Assembly (NCBI GenBank): GCA_900540785.1
Contig: UQHF01000031.1
Location: 1-43,566, forward strand
Reading direction: 5' to 3'
DNA: 43,566 nt
From: an uncultured Blautia sp.
GTDB taxonomy: Bacteria > Bacillota > Clostridia > Lachnospirales > Lachnospiraceae
Below are positions 41,622 to 43,566 of the stretch, in pieces (position 1 is the stretch's first letter; the number at the start of each line of letters is the position of its first letter). The notes under the pieces were generated by a model that was not told the origin of the DNA, made no database searches, and saw nothing but the letters and a program-made list of their open reading frames with translations. Both the position numbers and the translations under genes were made by a program.

Positions 41622-43425
41622 AGAGCAGGAGTATAATAAGCCGTTTCAGTTTCGAACATGGGCGAAGATGCTTCCCTTTTTCAAACCGTATAAAAAATAC
41701 TTTTTGATCACACTGGGACTGAACATTCTGCTTGCAGGAGTGGATATTCTTGTTCCTCTTTTCCAGAGTTACGCGATCGATAACTTTATTGTGCCTGACA
41801 CAAAAGACGGAATCGGTGTGTTTACTCTGGTGTATGTGGGAATGATCGTTCTTCAGGCGCTCAGCGTATACATTTCCGTACATGCGGCAACCGTAATCGA
41901 AATGAATGTGGGAAAAGATTTGAAGTGGGCGCAGTTTGAGCATCTTCAGACGCTTTCTTTTTCCTATTATAATACAACGCCGGTGGGGTATATTCACGCA
42001 AGAGTTATGAGCGATACTTTGAAAATTGCGAGTATGATCGCATGGGGACTTGTCGATATGTTCTGGGCATTTATTTATGTGGCAGGCGTATTTGTGATCA
42101 TGTTTTTCCTCAATGTGAAGCTTGCTTTTTTCCTTCTTCTGACTGTGCCGTGTATTGCAGTTCTGACTGTGTTTTTTCAGAATAAAATTCTGAAATGGAA
42201 CAGGAAAGTAAGGAAAATCAATTCTCAGATCACAAACGGCTATAATGAGGGAATTACAGGAGTAAAAACATCGAAAAGTATGGTGATCGAGAAGAATAAC
42301 GAGAAGGAATTTTTTAAGATCACAGGAAGCATGAACCATGCGGGAAGCAGGGCTGCAAAGCTCAATGCGATTTACATTCCCCTGATTCTTTTCTGCAGTT
42401 CCGTTGCCTCTGCCTTCGTGCTTTCAAAGGGCGGATATATGGTGGAAAACGAGATTATGCAGCTTGGTGTCCTTTCCGTATTTATCTCTTATGCAGTCGT
42501 TATTTTTGAGCCGATCCAGCAGCTTGCAAGACTGCTTGCAGACCTGATTTCCTGTCAGGCAAATATAGAGCGGATCACGGATTTACTGGCGCAGAAACCA
42601 GATGTGACAGACAGAGAAGAAGTCATGGAAAAGTACGGAGATAATTTCCATCCGAAGAAAGAAAACTGGGAAAAAATAAAGGGAGATATTACATTTGAAG
42701 ACGTTTCATTCCGCTATCCTGACGGAAAAGAATACGTTCTGGAGCATTTTAACCTTCACATTCCAGCAGGCACAAACGTAGCCATTGTAGGGGAGACTGG
42801 AGCAGGAAAGTCAACGCTTGTAAACCTGGTCGGAAGATTTTTTGAGCCTACAAAGGGAAGGATTTTAATAGACGGGGTAGATTACAGGGAGCGTTCTCAG
42901 CTCTGGCTTCACAGTCAGATGGGATATGTGCTTCAAAATCCCCACCTGTTTTCCGGTACAGTAAGAGAAAATATCCGCTACGGAAGACTGGACGCGACAG
43001 AAGAAGAAATCCGGCTGGCAGCAGAGCGTGTATCTGCAGATGAGGTTGTGAAAAAGATGGAAAAAGGATACGACAGTGATGTGGGAGAAAGCGGCGGAAG
43101 ACTTTCCACAGGAGAGAAACAGCTGATTTCTTTTGCCAGAGCAATCCTTGCAGACCCGTCTATTTTCGTGCTTGATGAGGCGACCTCCTCCATTGATACG
43201 GTGACGGAACAGTTGATACAAAATGCAACGGAGACACTTTTAAAAGGTCATACCTCCTTTGTGATCGCACACAGGCTTTCTACAATTAAAAATGCAGATC
43301 TGATCCTTGTGGTAAAAGACGGAAAGATCATAGAAAGAGGAACACATAAGGAGCTGCTTGCGCAGGAAGGATATTATCAGACGCTTTATTACAAGCAGTT
43401 TGAGGAAGAATCGGTGTTATTTTAA
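41608..43425 (+). CDS. ABC exporter half-transporter, second subunit (catalytic)
   Basis: This 605-residue protein has a membrane domain (about 1-330) and an ATPase with Walker A IVGETGAGKSTLVNL, Walker B FVLDEATSSIDT (intact glutamate) and switch histidine in VIAHRLSTIK. Its signature is LSTGEKQLISFARA, with GG replaced by TG. Together with the aspartate in the partner's Walker B, this gives one degenerate and one competent ATP site. That is the pattern known for BmrCD/LmrCD/TM287-288 heterodimers. It is the last gene before a strong terminator. Confidence 0.95.
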   Translation: MAAYEEQEYNKPFQFRTWAKMLPFFKPYKKYFLITLGLNILLAGVDILVPLFQSYAIDNFIVPDTKDGIGVFTLVYVGMIVLQALSVYISVHAATVIEMNVGKDLKWAQFEHLQTLSFSYYNTTPVGYIHARVMSDTLKIASMIAWGLVDMFWAFIYVAGVFVIMFFLNVKLAFFLLLTVPCIAVLTVFFQNKILKWNRKVRKINSQITNGYNEGITGVKTSKSMVIEKNNEKEFFKITGSMNHAGSRAAKLNAIYIPLILFCSSVASAFVLSKGGYMVENEIMQLGVLSVFISYAVVIFEPIQQLARLLADLISCQANIERITDLLAQKPDVTDREEVMEKYGDNFHPKKENWEKIKGDITFEDVSFRYPDGKEYVLEHFNLHIPAGTNVAIVGETGAGKSTLVNLVGRFFEPTKGRILIDGVDYRERSQLWLHSQMGYVLQNPHLFSGTVRENIRYGRLDATEEEIRLAAERVSADEVVKKMEKGYDSDVGESGGRLSTGEKQLISFARAILADPSIFVLDEATSSIDTVTEQLIQNATETLLKGHTSFVIAHRLSTIKNADLILVVKDGKIIERGTHKELLAQEGYYQTLYYKQFEEESVLF

Positions 43426-43452
43426 TGTAAGAAAAAGACTTTTTCAGTGAGA

Positions 43453-43510
43453 AAAATACCCGGAATATGTTTACAGTTCAAGGGAAGCTGTAAAATATTC
43501 CGGGTATTTT
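43453..43510. terminator. long terminator hairpin after the exporter genes
   Basis: AAAATACCCGGAATAT pairs perfectly with ATATTCCGGGTATTTT (16 bp). After one bulged G, TTTACAG pairs with CTGTAAA, giving a 23-bp stem with an 11-nt loop. The A/T ends make it usable in both directions. It lies immediately upstream of the group II intron 5' end. Confidence 0.85.
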
Positions 43511-43514
43511 AATG

Positions 43515-43566
43515 GTGCGCCTAGCGGCGCACGTTTCTAACGGGTTAAAGTCCCGAATCCGCCCGG
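43515..43566 (+). mobile_element. 5' end of a group II intron (truncated by window end)
   Basis: The sequence begins GTGCGCC, matching the GUGYG consensus of group II intron 5' ends. It continues with a hairpin-forming GTGCGCCTAGCGGCGCAC and then TTCTAACGGGTTAAAGTCCC and GAATCCGCCCGG, which I recall as domain I sequence of clostridial group II introns. Only 52 bases are present, with no domain V or maturase, so the call rests on the 5' consensus and this recalled resemblance. It follows a terminator hairpin by four bases. Confidence 0.65.

Overview
The window looks like chromosomal DNA of an anaerobic gut Firmicute, most likely a Lachnospiraceae member (Blautia/Dorea/Ruminococcus-like). This is inferred from moderate-to-low GC, strong AGGAGG-type ribosome binding sites, TTGACA-17-TATAAT promoters, and the gene families present: an FMN-riboswitch-controlled RibU, YesMN-type two-component genes, a CspB-like subtilase, a glycyl radical enzyme, and the carboxyspermidine route. 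The species cannot be fixed from the sequence. Both ends fall in repeated mobile DNA, so these may be contig ends.

Layout. (1) 1-1689: an IS256-family element sits in the maturase C-terminus of a group II intron. The intron's last 34 maturase codons, domain V, domain VI and 3' end remain at 1512-1689. A 54-bp direct repeat flanks the IS. (2) 1717-6362: a small zinc-ribbon protein, an AAA-ATPase/PD-(D/E)XK gene broken by an in-frame TGA, an FMN riboswitch with terminator, ribU, a Nudix hydrolase and a PfkB sugar-phosphate kinase. (3) 6463-14123: a carbohydrate ABC importer without its own ATPase, a Gfo/Idh/MocA oxidoreductase, and a YesM/YesN-type sensor-regulator pair. (4) 14120-21143: a polyamine operon with its own promoter and an attenuator-like leader. 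It makes putrescine from arginine (SpeA, AguA, AguB) and spermidine through carboxyspermidine (dehydrogenase, NspC), and also encodes a SpeE-like protein. (5) 21278-27288: a glycyl-radical cluster with DeoR regulator, activase, PflD-type radical enzyme, fructose-6-phosphate-aldolase-like transaldolase and ROK kinase. Repeated candidate operators lie in both control regions. (6) 27368-34688: an S8 protease followed by an accessory islet. It starts with a three-gene cassette (AbiEi-like antitoxin, small membrane protein, KilA-N protein) flanked by a perfect 31-bp direct repeat. A doubly frameshifted ATP-binding gene, unrecognised genes, an XRE regulator and a KilA-N fragment follow. (7) 34699-43510: an AgrC/AgrA-type two-component pair divergent from a Bce-like ABC pair and a heterodimeric ABC exporter, ended by a long terminator hairpin. 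(8) 43515-43566: what appears to be the 5' end of a group II intron.

How the genes work together. Cluster 5 reads as a self-contained catabolic module: kinase, radical ring-opening or dehydrating enzyme, aldolase. It resembles the E. coli pflD/pflC/fsaB neighbourhood and, from memory, a reported radical glycolysis of 1,5-anhydroglucitol 6-phosphate. Cluster 4 is close to a complete arginine-to-spermidine pathway. The least explained region is 29059-34690. There the repeat-flanked cassette, the decayed neighbours and the two KilA-N copies with covarying internal palindromes are the best candidates for undescribed biology.
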